This document shows positions 51,110 through 62,476 of a DNA stretch of 64,000 nt, piece by piece. Source of the DNA: Pannonibacter sp. SL95 (GTDB lineage: Bacteria > Pseudomonadota > Alphaproteobacteria > Rhizobiales > Stappiaceae); assembly GCF_026672425.1 (NCBI RefSeq), contig NZ_JAPPRC010000003.1:1098501-1162500 (forward strand), in the 5' to 3' direction. The translations under genes and the position numbers were made by a program. Below the pieces are notes generated by a model. It was not told the DNA's origin. It searched no databases and saw nothing but the letters and a program-made list of their open reading frames with translations. Position 1 is the first letter of the stretch. Every line of letters starts with the position of its first letter.

Positions 51110-52281
51110 TGGTTTCACGCGCCGATCGTGGTCCGCTGGCGGAATGGCTGTGGACGGTTGATCACTATCTCCTGGCGGCCTTCGTCCTGCTGGCGATCGG
51201 CGGCGTGGTCCTGTCCTTTGCGGCCAGCCCGCCTGTGGCCGAACGGCTCGGCGTCGAGAGCTTCTACTTCGTCAAGCGGCAGGCGGTGTTCCTGATCCCC
51301 GCGCTCGGAATGATGATCGGTCTGTCGCTGATGTCGCCACGCATGATCCGCCGTGCGGCCTTGCTGGTCCTCATCGGGTCCCTGGTCCTGATGGTGGCGA
51401 CGCTGTTTATGGGCGTCGAGGTCAAGGGCGGGCGGCGCTGGATCAACCTCGGTTTCACGACGCTGCAGCCCTCGGAATTCCTCAAACCCGCCTTCGTCGT
51501 CATCGTCGCTTTCCTCCTGTCGGAAAGCGGCCGCCGCCGCGAAGTTCCAGGCGCGCTGTTCTCGGCGCTGATCTTTGCTGTCGCCGCCATGCTCCTGATC
51601 GCCCAGCCTGACTTCGGCCAGACCATGCTGCTGGCGCTGGCCTGGGGCGCGTTGTTCTTCATCAACGGCCTGCCGTGGATCGCGATCATTGCCCTGGCGC
51701 TGGTCGGCCTCGTCGGCATGAGCTCGGCCTACTTCCTGCTGCCGCACGTGACATCGCGCGTGAATCGCTTTCTGGATCCCGATTCCGGTGACACGTTCCA
51801 GGTCGACACGGCGCGCGAGGCTTTCCTGTCCGGCGGCTGGCTCGGCAAGGGGCCTGGCGAGGGCATCGTCAAGCGCATCCTGCCGGACAGCCATACCGAC
51901 TTCGTGTTCTCCGTCGTCGCCGAGGAATTCGGCATCATCGTCTGCATGCTGATGGTGCTGCTGTTCAGCTTCATCGTGCTGCGCGGCCTGCGCAATGCCG
52001 CGCGCGACCAGGATGCCTTCTCGCGCCTTGCCACCTCCGGCCTGCTGATCACCTTCGGCCTCCAGGCCACCATCAACCTGATGGTGAACCTCAACCTGAT
52101 CCCGGCCAAGGGCATGACGCTGCCGTTCATTTCCTATGGCGGCTCGTCGCTGTTCTCGACCGCGCTCACCGCCGGCTTCATCCTGGCGCTGTCCCGCCGC
52201 AAGCCGCGTCCGGTGCACAGCGAAAGCGTGATCGTCTCGCGGGTGTCGCCATCCAGCCTGATGCAACCGGGTATCCGATGA
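51109..52281 (+). CDS. ftsW: Septal peptidoglycan polymerase FtsW
   Basis: The 390-residue SEDS protein has about 10 membrane helices and polymerises glycan strands from lipid II together with FtsI. Recognisable are GGRRWINLGFTTLQPSEFLK, AQPDFGQTMLL, the extracellular loop with GEGIVKRILPDSHTDFVFSV and AEEFGI, and GMTLPFISYGGSS. It overlaps murD by one base and murG by four. Confidence 0.96.
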   Translation: MVSRADRGPLAEWLWTVDHYLLAAFVLLAIGGVVLSFAASPPVAERLGVESFYFVKRQAVFLIPALGMMIGLSLMSPRMIRRAALLVLIGSLVLMVATLFMGVEVKGGRRWINLGFTTLQPSEFLKPAFVVIVAFLLSESGRRREVPGALFSALIFAVAAMLLIAQPDFGQTMLLALAWGALFFINGLPWIAIIALALVGLVGMSSAYFLLPHVTSRVNRFLDPDSGDTFQVDTAREAFLSGGWLGKGPGEGIVKRILPDSHTDFVFSVVAEEFGIIVCMLMVLLFSFIVLRGLRNAARDQDAFSRLATSGLLITFGLQATINLMVNLNLIPAKGMTLPFISYGGSSLFSTALTAGFILALSRRKPRPVHSESVIVSRVSPSSLMQPGIR

Positions 52282-53378
52282 CCAAGACCATCCTTCTCAC
52301 CGCCGGCGGCACCGGCGGCCATCTGTTTCCCGCCGAGGCGCTGGCAAGCGAACTCGTGCGCCGCGGCTGGACCGTGGATCTGGCCACCGACGAACGCGCC
52401 GACAAATACGGCAGCCGCTTTCCTGCGCGCGAAGTCCACATCATCGCCTCGGAGACCCTGCGCTCCAGGTCGCCGGTCGCCATCCTGAAGACGATCTTCA
52501 GTCTGGCCCGCGGCACGTTGCAGGCCCTCGGCGTGGTGCGGCGGGTCAAGCCGTCCGTGGTCGTCGGCTTCGGCGGCTATCCGACCTTTCCCCCCATGCT
52601 CGCCGCGCGCCTCGCCCGTGTGCCTTCCATCCTGCACGAAGCCAATGCGGTGATGGGCCGGGCCAACCGGATGCTCGCACGCGGCGTTGACGCGGTCGCC
52701 ACCAGCGTTCCCATCGCCGGCCTTGATCCGGCCATTGCCGCCAAGGCCCGGGAAACTGGCAATCCCGTGCGCCCGATGGTCATCGACGCGGCCCGCGTTG
52801 CCTATCCGCCGCTGCAGGAAAATGGCCCGTTCCAGTTTCTCGTCTTCGGCGGTTCGCAGGGCGCGCGCTTCTTCTCCGACCTGATGCCGGAGGCACTCGC
52901 CCTGCTGCCAGCCGGCAAGCGCGCCCGTCTGCGTCTTGTCCAGCAGTGCCGGCCGGAGGATCTGGACCGGGTCAAGACCCGCTACGAGGAGCTTGGCGTT
53001 TCGGCGGAACTTGCCGCCTTCTTCACCGATCTGCCGATGCGCCTCGCCAGCGCCCATCTCATCCTGTGCCGCTCCGGCGCTTCGTCTGTCAGCGAGCTGG
53101 CCGTCATCGGCCGCCCGTCGATCCTCGTGCCGCTGCCCCATGCGCTCGACCAGGACCAGAGCGCCAACGCCCGTGTGCTGGAAGCAGTGGGCGGTGCCTG
53201 GCCGATTGAGCAGAAAAACCTGACACCTCAGGCCCTGGCCGGCCGGCTCGGCAGCCTGATGGATGAACCCGAAACCCTTGCCGCTGCCGCCCGTGCTGCC
53301 GCCGGACAGGGCAAGGCCGACGCGGTTGCGCGCCTTGCCGATCTGGTCGAGCAGGTGGCCGCGCAGTCGAAGACGTGA
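52278..53378 (+). CDS. murG: Lipid II synthase MurG (GlcNAc transferase)
   Basis: The 366-residue GT28 glycosyltransferase adds GlcNAc to lipid I on the inner membrane face. It has the glycine loop [17 protein letters not shown] at the N terminus, [32 protein letters not shown], the second-domain loop [10 protein letters not shown], and the UDP-binding [23 protein letters not shown] 52278 overlaps the ftsW stop; 13 bp separate it from murC. Confidence 0.96.
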   Translation: MTKTILLTAGGTGGHLFPAEALASELVRRGWTVDLATDERADKYGSRFPAREVHIIASETLRSRSPVAILKTIFSLARGTLQALGVVRRVKPSVVVGFGGYPTFPPMLAARLARVPSILHEANAVMGRANRMLARGVDAVATSVPIAGLDPAIAAKARETGNPVRPMVIDAARVAYPPLQENGPFQFLVFGGSQGARFFSDLMPEALALLPAGKRARLRLVQQCRPEDLDRVKTRYEELGVSAELAAFFTDLPMRLASAHLILCRSGASSVSELAVIGRPSILVPLPHALDQDQSANARVLEAVGGAWPIEQKNLTPQALAGRLGSLMDEPETLAAAARAAAGQGKADAVARLADLVEQVAAQSKT

Positions 53379-53391
53379 AAGGAGACCGGCG

Positions 53392-54810
53392 ATGAAGATG
53401 CCGCGTGAACTGGGTCCGGTGCATTTTGTTGGCATTGGCGGGATTGGCATGAGCGGCATCGCCGAGGTGTTGCACATGCTCGGCTACACCGTCCAGGGCT
53501 CGGACATGTCCGAGAGCGCCAACGTTCAGCGCCTGCGCGAAAAGGGCATTCCGGTCTTCATCGGCCATGCCGCCGAAAACCTCGGCGCGGCCGAGGTTCT
53601 GGTCGTGTCCTCGGCCATCAAGCGCGACAATCCGGAGCTGATCGCTGCCCGCGAAAAGCTGATCCCGGTCGTGCGCCGCGCGGAAATGCTCGCCGAGCTG
53701 ATGCGCTTCAAGCAGGCCGTCGCCATCGGCGGCACCCATGGTAAGACCACGACTACCTCGCTGATCGCCGCACTGCTGGAAGCTGGCGGACTTGACCCCA
53801 CCGTCATCAACGGCGGCATCATCAACGCCTATGGCACCAATGCCCGCATGGGCGCCGGCGACTGGATGGTCGTGGAAGCGGATGAAAGCGATGGCACTTT
53901 CGTCAAGCTGCCCGCCGATGTCGCGGTCGTCACCAACATCGATCCCGAGCATCTCGACCACTATGGCGACTTCGCCGGCGTGCGCGCCGCGTTCCGCAAC
54001 TTCGTCGAGAACGTTCCCTTCTACGGCTTTGCCGTGATGTGCCTGGATCACCCGGAAGTCCAGTCTCTGGTCGGCCAGATCGAGGACAAGCGCATCGTCA
54101 CCTATGGCAATAACCCGCAGGCCGATGTCCGCTTCGTCGATGTGCGGATGGAAGGCGGCAAGGCACATTTCAGCGTCCGCTTCCAGAACCGCCGCTCGGG
54201 CACCAGCGAGGCCCTGGACGATCTCGTCCTGCCGATGCCGGGCCTGCACAACGTTTCCAACGCCACGGCTGCCATTGCGGTCGCCAACCGGCTCGGCATC
54301 GCCGGGGCTGCCATCCGCAAGGGCCTTGCCGGCTTCGGCGGCGTGAAGCGCCGCTTCACCCACACCGGCACCTGGAACGGCGTCGATGTCTTCGATGATT
54401 ACGGCCATCACCCGGTGGAAATTCGCGCCGTGCTGAAGGCTGCCCGCGACACCGCCAAGGGCAAGGTCATCGCCATCGTGCAGCCGCACCGCTATTCGCG
54501 CCTTGCCAGCCTGTTTGACGACTTCTCCACCTGCTTCAACGACGCGGACACCGTCATCGTCGCCCCGGTCTATGCGGCCGGTGAGCAGCCGATCGAGGGC
54601 GTCAACCGCGACACGCTGGTCAGCGGCCTCAAGATCCACGGCCATCGCTCGGTTCTGGCAATGGAGGGCCCGGAAGCCCTCGCCGGTCTCGTTGGCGGCA
54701 TCGCCCAGCCGGGCGACTATGTCGTCTGCCTCGGTGCCGGCAACATCACCCAGTGGGCCCATGCGCTGCCGGGACAGCTCGAGGCGCTGGGGCAGGGGGC
54801 CAAGGCGTGA
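53392..54810 (+). CDS. murC: UDP-MurNAc-L-alanine ligase MurC
   Basis: The 472-residue ligase starts the peptide stem by adding L-Ala. It shows [19 protein letters not shown] at the N terminus, the ATP loop [50 protein letters not shown] and [10 protein letters not shown]. An AAAGGAGA site precedes ATG 53392; the longer in-frame reading upstream lies inside murG and is not used. Its stop overlaps the GTG start of murB. Confidence 0.96.
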   Translation: MKMPRELGPVHFVGIGGIGMSGIAEVLHMLGYTVQGSDMSESANVQRLREKGIPVFIGHAAENLGAAEVLVVSSAIKRDNPELIAAREKLIPVVRRAEMLAELMRFKQAVAIGGTHGKTTTTSLIAALLEAGGLDPTVINGGIINAYGTNARMGAGDWMVVEADESDGTFVKLPADVAVVTNIDPEHLDHYGDFAGVRAAFRNFVENVPFYGFAVMCLDHPEVQSLVGQIEDKRIVTYGNNPQADVRFVDVRMEGGKAHFSVRFQNRRSGTSEALDDLVLPMPGLHNVSNATAAIAVANRLGIAGAAIRKGLAGFGGVKRRFTHTGTWNGVDVFDDYGHHPVEIRAVLKAARDTAKGKVIAIVQPHRYSRLASLFDDFSTCFNDADTVIVAPVYAAGEQPIEGVNRDTLVSGLKIHGHRSVLAMEGPEALAGLVGGIAQPGDYVVCLGAGNITQWAHALPGQLEALGQGAKA

Positions 54811-55760
54811 GTTCGGATAATCTCCTGATCCGCCTTGGCGCTTCGATCCACGGCATTCGTGGCCGGGTTTCAGGCGATGCACCTCTCTCTGCCGTCACCT
54901 GGCTGCGCGCGGGCGGTCCGGCCAGCGTGCTGTTCCAGCCGGCCGATGAGGCCGACCTTGCCAGCTTCCTGAAGCAGCTGCCGGCGGATGTGCCGGTGCT
55001 CGTCATTGGCCTTGGCTCCAATCTCCTCATCCGCGACGGCGGCTTTGACGGCGTTGTCATTCGCCTCACGGGTAAGGGCTTCGGCGCCATCGACCGTGTT
55101 GGCGAGACGGGTATTCGTGCCGGTGCGGCCGTTCCTGACAAGCGCCTGGCCGAATTTGCAGCGGAAGCCGGTCTCGGCGGCTTTGCCTTCTACGCCGGCA
55201 TTCCCGGTGCCATCGGCGGTGCCCTGCGCATGAACGCTGGCGCCCATGGCACCGAGACCCGTGACCGCGTCGTCGAGGTCACGGCGCTTGACCGCAAGGG
55301 CGAACGCCATGTGCTCAGCAATGCTGATCTCGGCTATGCCTATCGCCACTGCAGTGCCCCGAAGGACCTGATCTTCACCTCCGCCCTGTTCGAGGGCATC
55401 CCGGCTCCGGTGGAGCAGATCCGCGCCGAGATGGCGGACGTCACGGCCCACCGCGAGAAGGCGCAGCCGATCCGCGAGAAGACCGGTGGCTCCACCTTCA
55501 AGAACCCGGACGGCACCTCCGCCTGGAAAGTGATTGATGCGGCAGGATGTCGCGGCCTCACCATCGGCGGCGCGCAGATGTCCGAGATGCACTGCAACTT
55601 CATGATCAACACGGGCACCGCCACCGCTCACGATCTGGAGCTCCTCGGCGAAACCGTCCGCCGCCGCGTCCGCGAAACCTCCGGCATCCTCCTCGAATGG
55701 GAAATCAAACGCCTCGGCGATTTCACCCCCGGCCAGCACATCACGCCGTTCCTGGATTGA
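54807..55760 (+). CDS. murB: UDP-MurNAc dehydrogenase (enolpyruvyl reductase) MurB
   Basis: The 317-residue flavoprotein reduces UDP-GlcNAc-enolpyruvate to UDP-MurNAc. It has the type II-like FAD-binding blocks [73 protein letters not shown], and the substrate-site motif [13 protein letters not shown]. The GTG at 54807 overlaps the murC stop (GTGA) and is preferred over an upstream in-frame ATG inside murC. A 449-bp gap follows, so the first dcw transcript may end here. Confidence 0.95.
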   Translation: MSSDNLLIRLGASIHGIRGRVSGDAPLSAVTWLRAGGPASVLFQPADEADLASFLKQLPADVPVLVIGLGSNLLIRDGGFDGVVIRLTGKGFGAIDRVGETGIRAGAAVPDKRLAEFAAEAGLGGFAFYAGIPGAIGGALRMNAGAHGTETRDRVVEVTALDRKGERHVLSNADLGYAYRHCSAPKDLIFTSALFEGIPAPVEQIRAEMADVTAHREKAQPIREKTGGSTFKNPDGTSAWKVIDAAGCRGLTIGGAQMSEMHCNFMINTGTATAHDLELLGETVRRRVRETSGILLEWEIKRLGDFTPGQHITPFLD

Positions 55761-55842
55761 AGGACCCCATGTTGCTCCAATGAGATAACGTGGCTTGGCT
55801 GTCTTGAACGCGCTGCTTTAATCGCCGTCCATCGTCTCAGTG

Positions 55843-55944
55843 GTCATCCCCGCCTTGTGCGGGGATCCAAACGGCATTTAAGGGCGCAAGGTCCCTATCC
55901 CTTTGGCGCTCATCGGCAGGATCCCCGCACAAGGCGGGGATGAC
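55843..55944. repeat. 102-bp element with perfect 26-bp inverted ends
   Basis: The left end GTCATCCCCGCCTTGTGCGG... (55843-55868) is exactly mirrored at 55919-55944. Each arm contains an inner palindrome (ATCCCCGC/GCGGGGAT). Its plan and size match the element at 18048-18150. Confidence 0.8.
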
Positions 55945-56130
55945 GACTTTGCCACTTTGCCATCCCGGACCCTTGTTCGCTTCACTGGCCGCAAACCCGA
56001 CAATCTGGGCAGCGAGATCAAGCTCCAACCAGCAACCCACACGGACTGAGCGAAATCGGTTCCATACCGCAGGTTTCAAAAATGTTGCGCCGCGGCAACA
56101 CTGCGAACTGTCCAATCGTAAACACAATCC

Positions 56131-56157
56131 TTAACGCCTTGGTTAACGATTCTTTAC
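56131..56157 (+). promoter_or_regulatory. CtrA-like half-sites with embedded GANTC upstream of ddl
   Basis: TTAA at 56131, TTAA at 56143 and TTAC at 56154. The last two are 7 bp apart (TTAA-N7-TTAC, one mismatch from the CtrA consensus) and the spacer holds GATTC (56148-56152), a CcrM site. It lies 53 bp before the ddl start. Confidence 0.45.
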
Positions 56158-56209
56158 CAATTTGCTGCGCATTGTCGGCGTGAGACACGTGTTCGGGTGA
56201 GTCGCGGCA

Positions 56210-57136
56210 ATGACGGGTAAACATGTAGCGGTGCTGATGGGTGGTTGGGCGCATGAGCGGCCCGTGAGCCTCTCATCGGGCAACGCCTGCGCAGATGCGC
56301 TGGAATCGCGGGGCTTTCGCGTCACCCGCGTGGATGTCGACCGCACCATTGCTGAGCGCCTGGCTGATCTTCGTCCCGACGTTGCCTTCAATGCGCTGCA
56401 TGGCCCGTTTGGTGAAGATGGCTGCATCCAGGGCGTTCTGGAAATCCTCGGCATTCCCTACACCCATTCCGGCGTGATGGCGTCGGCGCTGGCCATGAAC
56501 AAGGTCAAGGCCAAGGCGGTCATGGCTGCCGCCGGCGTGCCGGTGACGCGCCATGTCGTGGTCAACCGCCACGAGATCGGCCGCGATCATCCCCTGCCGC
56601 CTCCCTACGTGCTGAAGCCGATCAACGAAGGTTCGAGCTTTGGCGTCCTGATCGTGAAGGAAGATGCCGCCCATCCGCCGCAGGAGCTTTACCGGGCGGA
56701 CTGGCCTTATTCCGACGTGCTGATGTGCGAAACCTATATTCCGGGCCGCGAGCTGACCTGTGCGGTCATGGGCGACCGGGCGCTTGGCGTTATTGACATC
56801 GTGCCAAAAGGACACGGTTTCTACGATTATGACGCCAAGTATGCGAAAGGTGGGTCTGACCACATCCTTCCTGCAAAACTTTCACCCTTTGTTTACCAAG
56901 AAGTACAGAAACTTACCCTGACGGCGCATCAGGCTCTCGGTTGCCGGGGTGTCTCGCGGGCGGATTTCCGTTTCGACGAGAAGCCCGACGGCACGGGAAC
57001 CCTGATCTGCCTCGAAGTGAATACACAACCCGGAATGACCCCGACCTCTCTGGTCCCGGAACTCGCTGCCCATGAGGGCAAGGATTTCGGAGATCTCGTC
57101 ACCTGGATGGTGGAGGACGCAAGTTGCTCTCGCTGA
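56210..57136 (+). CDS. ddl: D-alanine-D-alanine ligase
   Basis: The 308-residue ATP-grasp enzyme joins two D-alanines for MurF. It shows [20 protein letters not shown], the [20 protein letters not shown] strand-loop, [38 protein letters not shown] and [18 protein letters not shown]. The N-terminal motif reads [11 protein letters not shown] where relatives usually have Ser-Ser before Glu-Arg; the catalytic Glu remains. A B-type Ddl by position in the cluster. The TTG start of ftsQ lies 13 bases before its end. Confidence 0.95.
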   Translation: MTGKHVAVLMGGWAHERPVSLSSGNACADALESRGFRVTRVDVDRTIAERLADLRPDVAFNALHGPFGEDGCIQGVLEILGIPYTHSGVMASALAMNKVKAKAVMAAAGVPVTRHVVVNRHEIGRDHPLPPPYVLKPINEGSSFGVLIVKEDAAHPPQELYRADWPYSDVLMCETYIPGRELTCAVMGDRALGVIDIVPKGHGFYDYDAKYAKGGSDHILPAKLSPFVYQEVQKLTLTAHQALGCRGVSRADFRFDEKPDGTGTLICLEVNTQPGMTPTSLVPELAAHEGKDFGDLVTWMVEDASCSR

Positions 57137-58038
57137 GACGCAAGGCCAAGGAAGAGACCGCATTTCCGCTTGAGGCGGAGCTCGCGCCGCGCGGGCGTGG
57201 TGTCGCACGCCTGCATCAGCGTCCGCTCTGGCGTCAGGCCGGGCGCCTGGCCGAGCTGCCGCGCGGGACGGGATCGGTCGCAGCTGTCGGCTTTCTGGCG
57301 GCAACGATCACCTATGGCGTCATTCTTGGCGGCTACGGCCGCATGGTCTCCGAAGCGCTGATCAGCGCTGCCGGCTTCGGCATCGAGACCGTCAAGATTT
57401 CCGGCCAGCGCGAGACATCCGACTATCAGATCCTCTCCGCGCTTGGCATTGATGATGCGACCTCGCTGGCGCTGTTCGATGTCGATGGCGCGCGTGAACG
57501 CCTGACCTCGATCGCCTGGATCAAGAGCGCATCCGTGATGAAGCTCTATCCGAACACCCTCAAGGTGACCGTCGAGGAGCGTATTCCCTTCGCCCTGTGG
57601 CAGGACGGCGATGTCGTGTCGATCATCAACGAGCAGGGTGACATCATCACCAGCGAAGTCGATGGCCGCTACGCAAATCTCCTGCTCGTGGTCAATGACG
57701 GTGCGCAGAAGCGGGCCGGCGAGATCATCTCGGCCTTGGAAGAGGTGCCGTCGCTGCGTCCGCGCGTGCGCGCCGCGTTTCTCGTCGGCCATCGCCGCTG
57801 GGACCTGATGCTGGAGAATGGCATCACCGTTCGCCTGCCGGAAAACGGCATGGCACCGGCCCTGGCCGAGCTGCTGAAGATGGATGCTGAAGGCGCGCTT
57901 CTGACCCGCGACATTGCGGCCGTCGACATGCGCCTGCCGGACCGGGTGGTGGTGCGTCTCACCGATGAAGCGGTGCAGCGCCGTGAGGAAAGCCTCAAGG
58001 GCGGCGACAAGGTCGCCAAGCGGGGGGCAAACACATGA
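57124..58038 (+). CDS. ftsQ: Cell division protein FtsQ
   Basis: The 304-residue bitopic protein has a basic cytoplasmic part (1-49), one membrane helix (about 50-71, [18 protein letters not shown]), a POTRA domain ([40 protein letters not shown]) and the FtsQ domain ([20 protein letters not shown]). It recruits FtsL and FtsB. The start is TTG 57124 with GGAGG upstream, overlapping ddl. Its stop overlaps the ftsA ATG. Confidence 0.94.
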   Translation: MLSLRRKAKEETAFPLEAELAPRGRGVARLHQRPLWRQAGRLAELPRGTGSVAAVGFLAATITYGVILGGYGRMVSEALISAAGFGIETVKISGQRETSDYQILSALGIDDATSLALFDVDGARERLTSIAWIKSASVMKLYPNTLKVTVEERIPFALWQDGDVVSIINEQGDIITSEVDGRYANLLLVVNDGAQKRAGEIISALEEVPSLRPRVRAAFLVGHRRWDLMLENGITVRLPENGMAPALAELLKMDAEGALLTRDIAAVDMRLPDRVVVRLTDEAVQRREESLKGGDKVAKRGANT

Positions 58039-59357
58039 GCCGAAACGGGACAGCCCTTTACCTGCCGCGCATGCGCCCCCTGCCGGGGCGCCGGGCCGTC
58101 GTCATGTCGGTGCTCGATGTTGGCTCGACCAAGATCTGCTGCCTGATCGCCAAGCTGACCCCACGCGAAGGCTCCGACGTTCTCGCCGGCCGCTCGCATG
58201 CGGTGGAAGTGCTGGGCTATGGCTACCAGCGCTCGCGCGGCATCAAGTCCGGCGTCATTGTCGACATGGATGCTGCCGAGCAGGCAATCCGCCTTGCCGT
58301 GGATGCGGCCGAGCGGATGGCTGGCGTCACGGTTGAATCGGTGATCGCCAACGTTTCCTGCGGCCGTCTGCAGAGCGAAATCTTCAGCGCCACCGTGCCT
58401 TTAGCCGGCGAATCTGTCACAGAGGCAGATATCCAGCGCGTGCTGGTGGCCGGGTCGTCCCATTCCGCTACGGATGGCCGGGCCGTGACGCATGCGCTGC
58501 CGATTTCCTATTCGCTGGACGGCAACCGCGGCATCCGCGATCCACGCGGCATGATGGGCCTCAAGCTCGGGGTCGACATGCAGGTGGTGACGACGGAGGT
58601 CCCTCCTGTCCGCAATCTGGAGCTCTGCATCAATCGCGGGCATCTCCAGGTGGAAACGCTGGTGGCGACGCCCTTCGCCAGCGGCCTGTCGACCATTGTG
58701 GACGACGAGGCGGAACTGGGCGTGGCCTGCATCGACATGGGCGGTGGCACAACCACGCTGTCCGTGTTCGTTGAAGGCCAGATGGTCCATCTGGATGCCA
58801 TCGCCGTGGGCGGGCAGCATGTCACCACCGACATCGCCCGTGCCTTTGCCACCCGGCTCACCGATGCCGAGCGGCTGAAGACCCTGCACGGGTCGGCGCT
58901 GTCGTCCAGTGTTGATGACCGAGACATGCTGACCATTCCGCCTGTCGAGGGCGAGGGCGATCTGCCGAACCAGATCCCCCGGTCAGCGCTGACCCGTGTC
59001 ATCCGTCCCCGCGTCGAGGAGATCCTCGAGCTGGTGCGGGACCGGCTGACGGCGTCCGGATTTGCCGGGCGCGTCGGCAAGCAGATCGTATTGACCGGCG
59101 GAGCGAGCCAGCTCACCGGCCTCAGCGAAGTGGCGCGCCGGATTATTGGCCGGAACGTCAGACTGGGCAGGCCACTCGGCGTGGCTGGCTTGCCCGAGGC
59201 GGCCAAGGGACCGGCGTTTGCCGCGTCCGTGGGTCTTCTCATCTACCCGCAGGTGTCCCAGATCGAACAGTTCCAGCCGAAGTACAAGCGGTCGGGCTGG
59301 AGCGGAAATCAGGGATATCTGGCCCGGGTAGGCCAGTGGATCAGGGAAAGCTTCTGA
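58035..59357 (+). CDS. ftsA: Cell division protein FtsA
   Basis: The 440-residue actin-fold protein tethers FtsZ to the membrane. It shows [15 protein letters not shown] (phosphate 1), [38 protein letters not shown] (phosphate 2), [20 protein letters not shown] (adenosine motif) and the amphipathic C-terminal end GQWIRESF used for membrane attachment. ATG 58035 overlaps the ftsQ stop. It is 103 bp from ftsZ, a gap that may hold an extra ftsZ promoter; one GAATC (GANTC) lies there at 59427. Confidence 0.96.
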   Translation: MSRNGTALYLPRMRPLPGRRAVVMSVLDVGSTKICCLIAKLTPREGSDVLAGRSHAVEVLGYGYQRSRGIKSGVIVDMDAAEQAIRLAVDAAERMAGVTVESVIANVSCGRLQSEIFSATVPLAGESVTEADIQRVLVAGSSHSATDGRAVTHALPISYSLDGNRGIRDPRGMMGLKLGVDMQVVTTEVPPVRNLELCINRGHLQVETLVATPFASGLSTIVDDEAELGVACIDMGGGTTTLSVFVEGQMVHLDAIAVGGQHVTTDIARAFATRLTDAERLKTLHGSALSSSVDDRDMLTIPPVEGEGDLPNQIPRSALTRVIRPRVEEILELVRDRLTASGFAGRVGKQIVLTGGASQLTGLSEVARRIIGRNVRLGRPLGVAGLPEAAKGPAFAASVGLLIYPQVSQIEQFQPKYKRSGWSGNQGYLARVGQWIRESF

Positions 59358-59460
59358 CGCGGGACGCCGCGTCGGACTGGAAATGCCGGAAACGGCGCAC
59401 ACACAAGGGAAGAACTGGGCCCCCGAGAATCGGGTGCCCTTAGAGGGTCGCGAGGAACTT

Positions 59461-61224
59461 ATGACCATCAACCTGAAGATGCCTGACATTCAGGAGCTGA
59501 AGCCGAGGATCACCGTCTTCGGCGTTGGCGGGGCTGGCGGCAACGCCGTCAACAACATGATCTCCGCAGGCCTGCAGGGCTGCGATTTCGTGGTGGCCAA
59601 CACCGACGCGCAAGCGCTTGCCATGAACCACGCCGAACGCCTCATCCAGATGGGCGTCGCCGTGACCGAAGGCCTCGGCGCTGGATCCCAGCCGGAAGTC
59701 GGCTCTGCCGCTGCCGAGGAAGTGATCGACGAGATCAATGATCACCTGTCCGGCTCGCACATGGTGTTCATCACCGCCGGCATGGGCGGTGGCACCGGCA
59801 CGGGCGCTGCCCCCGTTATTGCACGGGCGGCCCGCCAGCAGGGTATACTGACGGTAGGTGTGGTCACCAAGCCGTTCCAGTTCGAAGGCTCGCGCCGTAT
59901 GCGGATCGCTGAAGCCGGTATCCAGGAACTGCAGCGGAACGTCGATACGCTCATCGTCATTCCGAACCAGAACCTGTTCCGCATCGCCAATGCCCAGACC
60001 ACCTTCGCCGACGCTTTCGCGATGGCTGACCAGGTGCTGTACTCTGGCGTGGCCTGCATCACCGACCTGATGGTCAAGGAAGGCCTCATCAACCTCGACT
60101 TTGCCGACGTGCGCTCGATCATGCGCGGCATGGGCAAGGCCATGATGGGCACCGGCGAAGCCTCCGGCGACAAGCGCGCCCAGCAGGCTGCTGAAGCCGC
60201 CATCGCCAATCCGCTGCTCGACGAGACCTCGATGAAGGGCGCCAAGGGCCTCCTGATCTCGATCACCGGCGGCACGGACCTGACCCTGTTCGAAGTCGAT
60301 GAAGCCGCCACCCGCATCCGCGAGGAAGTGGATTCCGACGCCAACATCATCCTCGGCGCGACGTTCGATGAAAGCCTCAACGGCATCATCCGCGTGTCGG
60401 TCGTTGCCACCGGCATCGACAAGGAGCAGACCCTGGGAAACGCTGACATGAACGTCATGCTGGCTCCGCGCGTGGAAAGCGTGCAGAAGCCGGTCGTGAC
60501 GCAGTCGGCCCGTCCGGTTGAGGCGCGCCCTGCAGCGCCGGTGAGTTCCTTCCAGCAGGATGCAGCCTCCCGCGCTCTGGCGAGCCTGGAACGCGAGCTG
60601 TCGATCCCCGAGCCGGTCGCCGTTGCCTCGGCCATGGACCCGGAAGTCGAGATCAAGGCCTTTCGCCCCGCGCCCGACATGATGACCACCAAGGTTCCGG
60701 CAGCCGACCTCGGCGAACCGGTCCAGGTTCCGCTGGCGGCCGAAGCTCCGGTCAGCCGTCCGTACATCCCGCCGGTCGCCGAACAGCCGGTTGCCAACCC
60801 GCGCATGCCGCGCATGGAAGACTTCCCGCCGATCGCCCAGCGTGAAATGCGCGCCCAGGCGACCCGCACCCAGGAAGTTGCCGCACAGGCCGAGCCGGCT
60901 CAGACCCACGTCGAGGACGATCACGGTGACGACCGCCGTCCGATGGGCCTGCTGCGCCGTCTGGCTTCCGGCCTGTCGCGTCATGTCGAGCATGAGGATG
61001 TGGCTCCCGAGGCTCCGGTGCAGCCGCGCATGGCCGCTCCTGCCGCTCCCCAGCCGCAGATGCGTCCGGCCCCGCGCATGCCGCAGATGGCTCCGGCCCC
61101 GCGTCCGCAGATGGGCGCATCCGGCCAGCTGGATGCCACCGGCCGCGCTCCGGCCCGTCCGCAGGCCCACAGCGAGGAAGACCAGCTCGAGATCCCGGCG
61201 TTCCTGCGCCGTCAGTCGAACTGA
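59461..61224 (+). CDS. ftsZ: Cell division protein FtsZ
   Basis: The 587-residue tubulin homologue builds the division ring. The GTPase core has [34 protein letters not shown] (GGGTGTG at 108-114), and the T7 loop [11 protein letters not shown]. The long C-terminal linker (about 320-570) is rich in Pro, Ala, Met and Gln, as in many alphaproteobacteria, and the conserved tail ends EIPAFLRRQ, the FtsA-binding peptide. GAGGAA precedes ATG 59461; a longer in-frame reading from 59383 lacks family sequence. A hairpin follows at 61257. Confidence 0.97.
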   Translation: MTINLKMPDIQELKPRITVFGVGGAGGNAVNNMISAGLQGCDFVVANTDAQALAMNHAERLIQMGVAVTEGLGAGSQPEVGSAAAEEVIDEINDHLSGSHMVFITAGMGGGTGTGAAPVIARAARQQGILTVGVVTKPFQFEGSRRMRIAEAGIQELQRNVDTLIVIPNQNLFRIANAQTTFADAFAMADQVLYSGVACITDLMVKEGLINLDFADVRSIMRGMGKAMMGTGEASGDKRAQQAAEAAIANPLLDETSMKGAKGLLISITGGTDLTLFEVDEAATRIREEVDSDANIILGATFDESLNGIIRVSVVATGIDKEQTLGNADMNVMLAPRVESVQKPVVTQSARPVEARPAAPVSSFQQDAASRALASLERELSIPEPVAVASAMDPEVEIKAFRPAPDMMTTKVPAADLGEPVQVPLAAEAPVSRPYIPPVAEQPVANPRMPRMEDFPPIAQREMRAQATRTQEVAAQAEPAQTHVEDDHGDDRRPMGLLRRLASGLSRHVEHEDVAPEAPVQPRMAAPAAPQPQMRPAPRMPQMAPAPRPQMGASGQLDATGRAPARPQAHSEEDQLEIPAFLRRQSN

Positions 61225-61256
61225 GTCGTCCACTTAAGGACTGACCTTCTTCCCTT

Positions 61257-61294
61257 CGGAACGGCCCGGTGACACCACCGGGTCGTTTCCGTTT
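61257..61294 (+). terminator. Terminator hairpin after ftsZ
   Basis: CGGAACGGCCCGGTG and CACCGGGTCGTTTCCG form a long stem with one bulge and a 4-base loop, followed by TTTG. Likely ends the dcw transcript ahead of lpxC. Confidence 0.65.
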
Positions 61295-61502
61295 GTAACA
61301 AGGCGAAAATGGGGGAGGGGCTCGCGCAACGAAATCAAGGACTTGCGGCGACCCAAAGCGTTACAAAACGTAATAAAGCTTTATTTCGGTGCCCGAACGC
61401 ACGGGGCTATTGTTCGGCCAGATCACAGAGCGTTAACAGAGCGTATCAAGCTTGCCTAAAGCTTGTGCCTCTCAAGCCGCCGACCAAAGCAAGGCATCGT
61501 CC

Positions 61503-62453
61503 ATGACCAATCGCTCCGACTTCCAGACCACCCTGGCCGATCAGGTCACCCTTACCGGGATTGGTGTTCACTCTGGCAAGCCGGCAAGCGTTACTCTCCT
61601 CCCGGCTGACGCCGGCACGGGGATCATGTTCACCCGTTGCGACGCCCAGGAAGACGGCCGCATGATCCCGGCGCGCTGGGATCAGGTCACCGCCACCGCG
61701 CTGTGCACCGTGATCGCCGATCCGGCCCGCAACGGCGTTTCCACCGTCGAACATCTGATGGCCGCGCTGGTCGCGCTCGGTGTCGACAACGTGGTCGTCG
61801 AGATGGACGGCCCGGAAATGCCGATCATGGACGGCAGCAGCGCTCCCTTTGTCGAGGCAATTGATCAGGTCGGCCTGAAGCGTCTTGATCGTGGCCGCCG
61901 CTATCTGCGCATCAAGAAGCCGATCCGCATCGATGCCGGCTCTGCCTGGTGCGAGCTGCTGCCTTACGACGGCACCCGCTTTGACGTCACCATCGAGTTC
62001 GACAGCGCCCTGATTGGCCGCCAGACCTTTGCCCGCGACCTGACGCCAGACGTGTTCCGCAAGGAACTGGCCCGCGCCCGCACCTTCGGCCAGGTCAAGG
62101 ACGTCGAGAAGCTCTGGGCCATGGGCTTTGCCCTCGGCTCGTCGCTGGAGAATTCGGTCGCCATCGCCGAAGATCGCGTGCTCAACCCGGAAGGCACCCG
62201 CTGGCCGGACGAATTCGTCCGCCACAAGGCGCTGGATGCCGTGGGTGACCTCGCCCTTGCCGGCCTGCCGATTCTTGGCATCTACCGCTCCTTCAAGGGC
62301 GGCCACAAGATGAACCACGCCATTCTCGAAGCCCTGTTCACCCGCGGCGGTGACGGCTACGAGATCGTGGAAGCACCGGTCTGGCGCGACAACAGCCAGT
62401 CCGCCGGCCGCCCGGCCCTCGCCGCCGCCGCCTTCGGCCCCGACGTTTCCTGA
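61503..62453 (+). CDS. lpxC: UDP-3-O-acyl-N-acetylglucosamine deacetylase
   Basis: The 316-residue zinc enzyme carries out the committed step of lipid A synthesis. It shows TLTGIGVHSGKPASVTLLPA, NGVSTVEHLMAALVALGVDN with zinc-ligand His, MDGSSAPFV, EFVRHKALDAVGDLALAG with the His and Asp ligands, and the catalytic-His loop GGHKMNHAIL. The ATG at 61503 has AAGG upstream; a TTG 51 bases earlier in frame is less likely. The 278-bp upstream gap contains the ftsZ terminator and an AATAAAGCTTTATT palindrome (61372-61385), so lpxC probably has its own promoter. Confidence 0.95.
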   Translation: MTNRSDFQTTLADQVTLTGIGVHSGKPASVTLLPADAGTGIMFTRCDAQEDGRMIPARWDQVTATALCTVIADPARNGVSTVEHLMAALVALGVDNVVVEMDGPEMPIMDGSSAPFVEAIDQVGLKRLDRGRRYLRIKKPIRIDAGSAWCELLPYDGTRFDVTIEFDSALIGRQTFARDLTPDVFRKELARARTFGQVKDVEKLWAMGFALGSSLENSVAIAEDRVLNPEGTRWPDEFVRHKALDAVGDLALAGLPILGIYRSFKGGHKMNHAILEALFTRGGDGYEIVEAPVWRDNSQSAGRPALAAAAFGPDVS

Positions 62454-62476
62454 TCATCAGACCAGCCCCATCCTTC

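Larger units (their letters stand above)
55761..56209. other. Intergenic region murB-ddl with repeat element and promoter motifs
   Basis: No gene is supported. The 449 bp hold a 102-bp inverted-repeat element (55843-55944) and, close to ddl, a cluster of TTAA/TTAC half-sites with an internal GATTC (56131-56157), which suggests a separate promoter for ddl-ftsQ-ftsA-ftsZ. I see no strong intrinsic terminator for murB. Confidence 0.6.
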
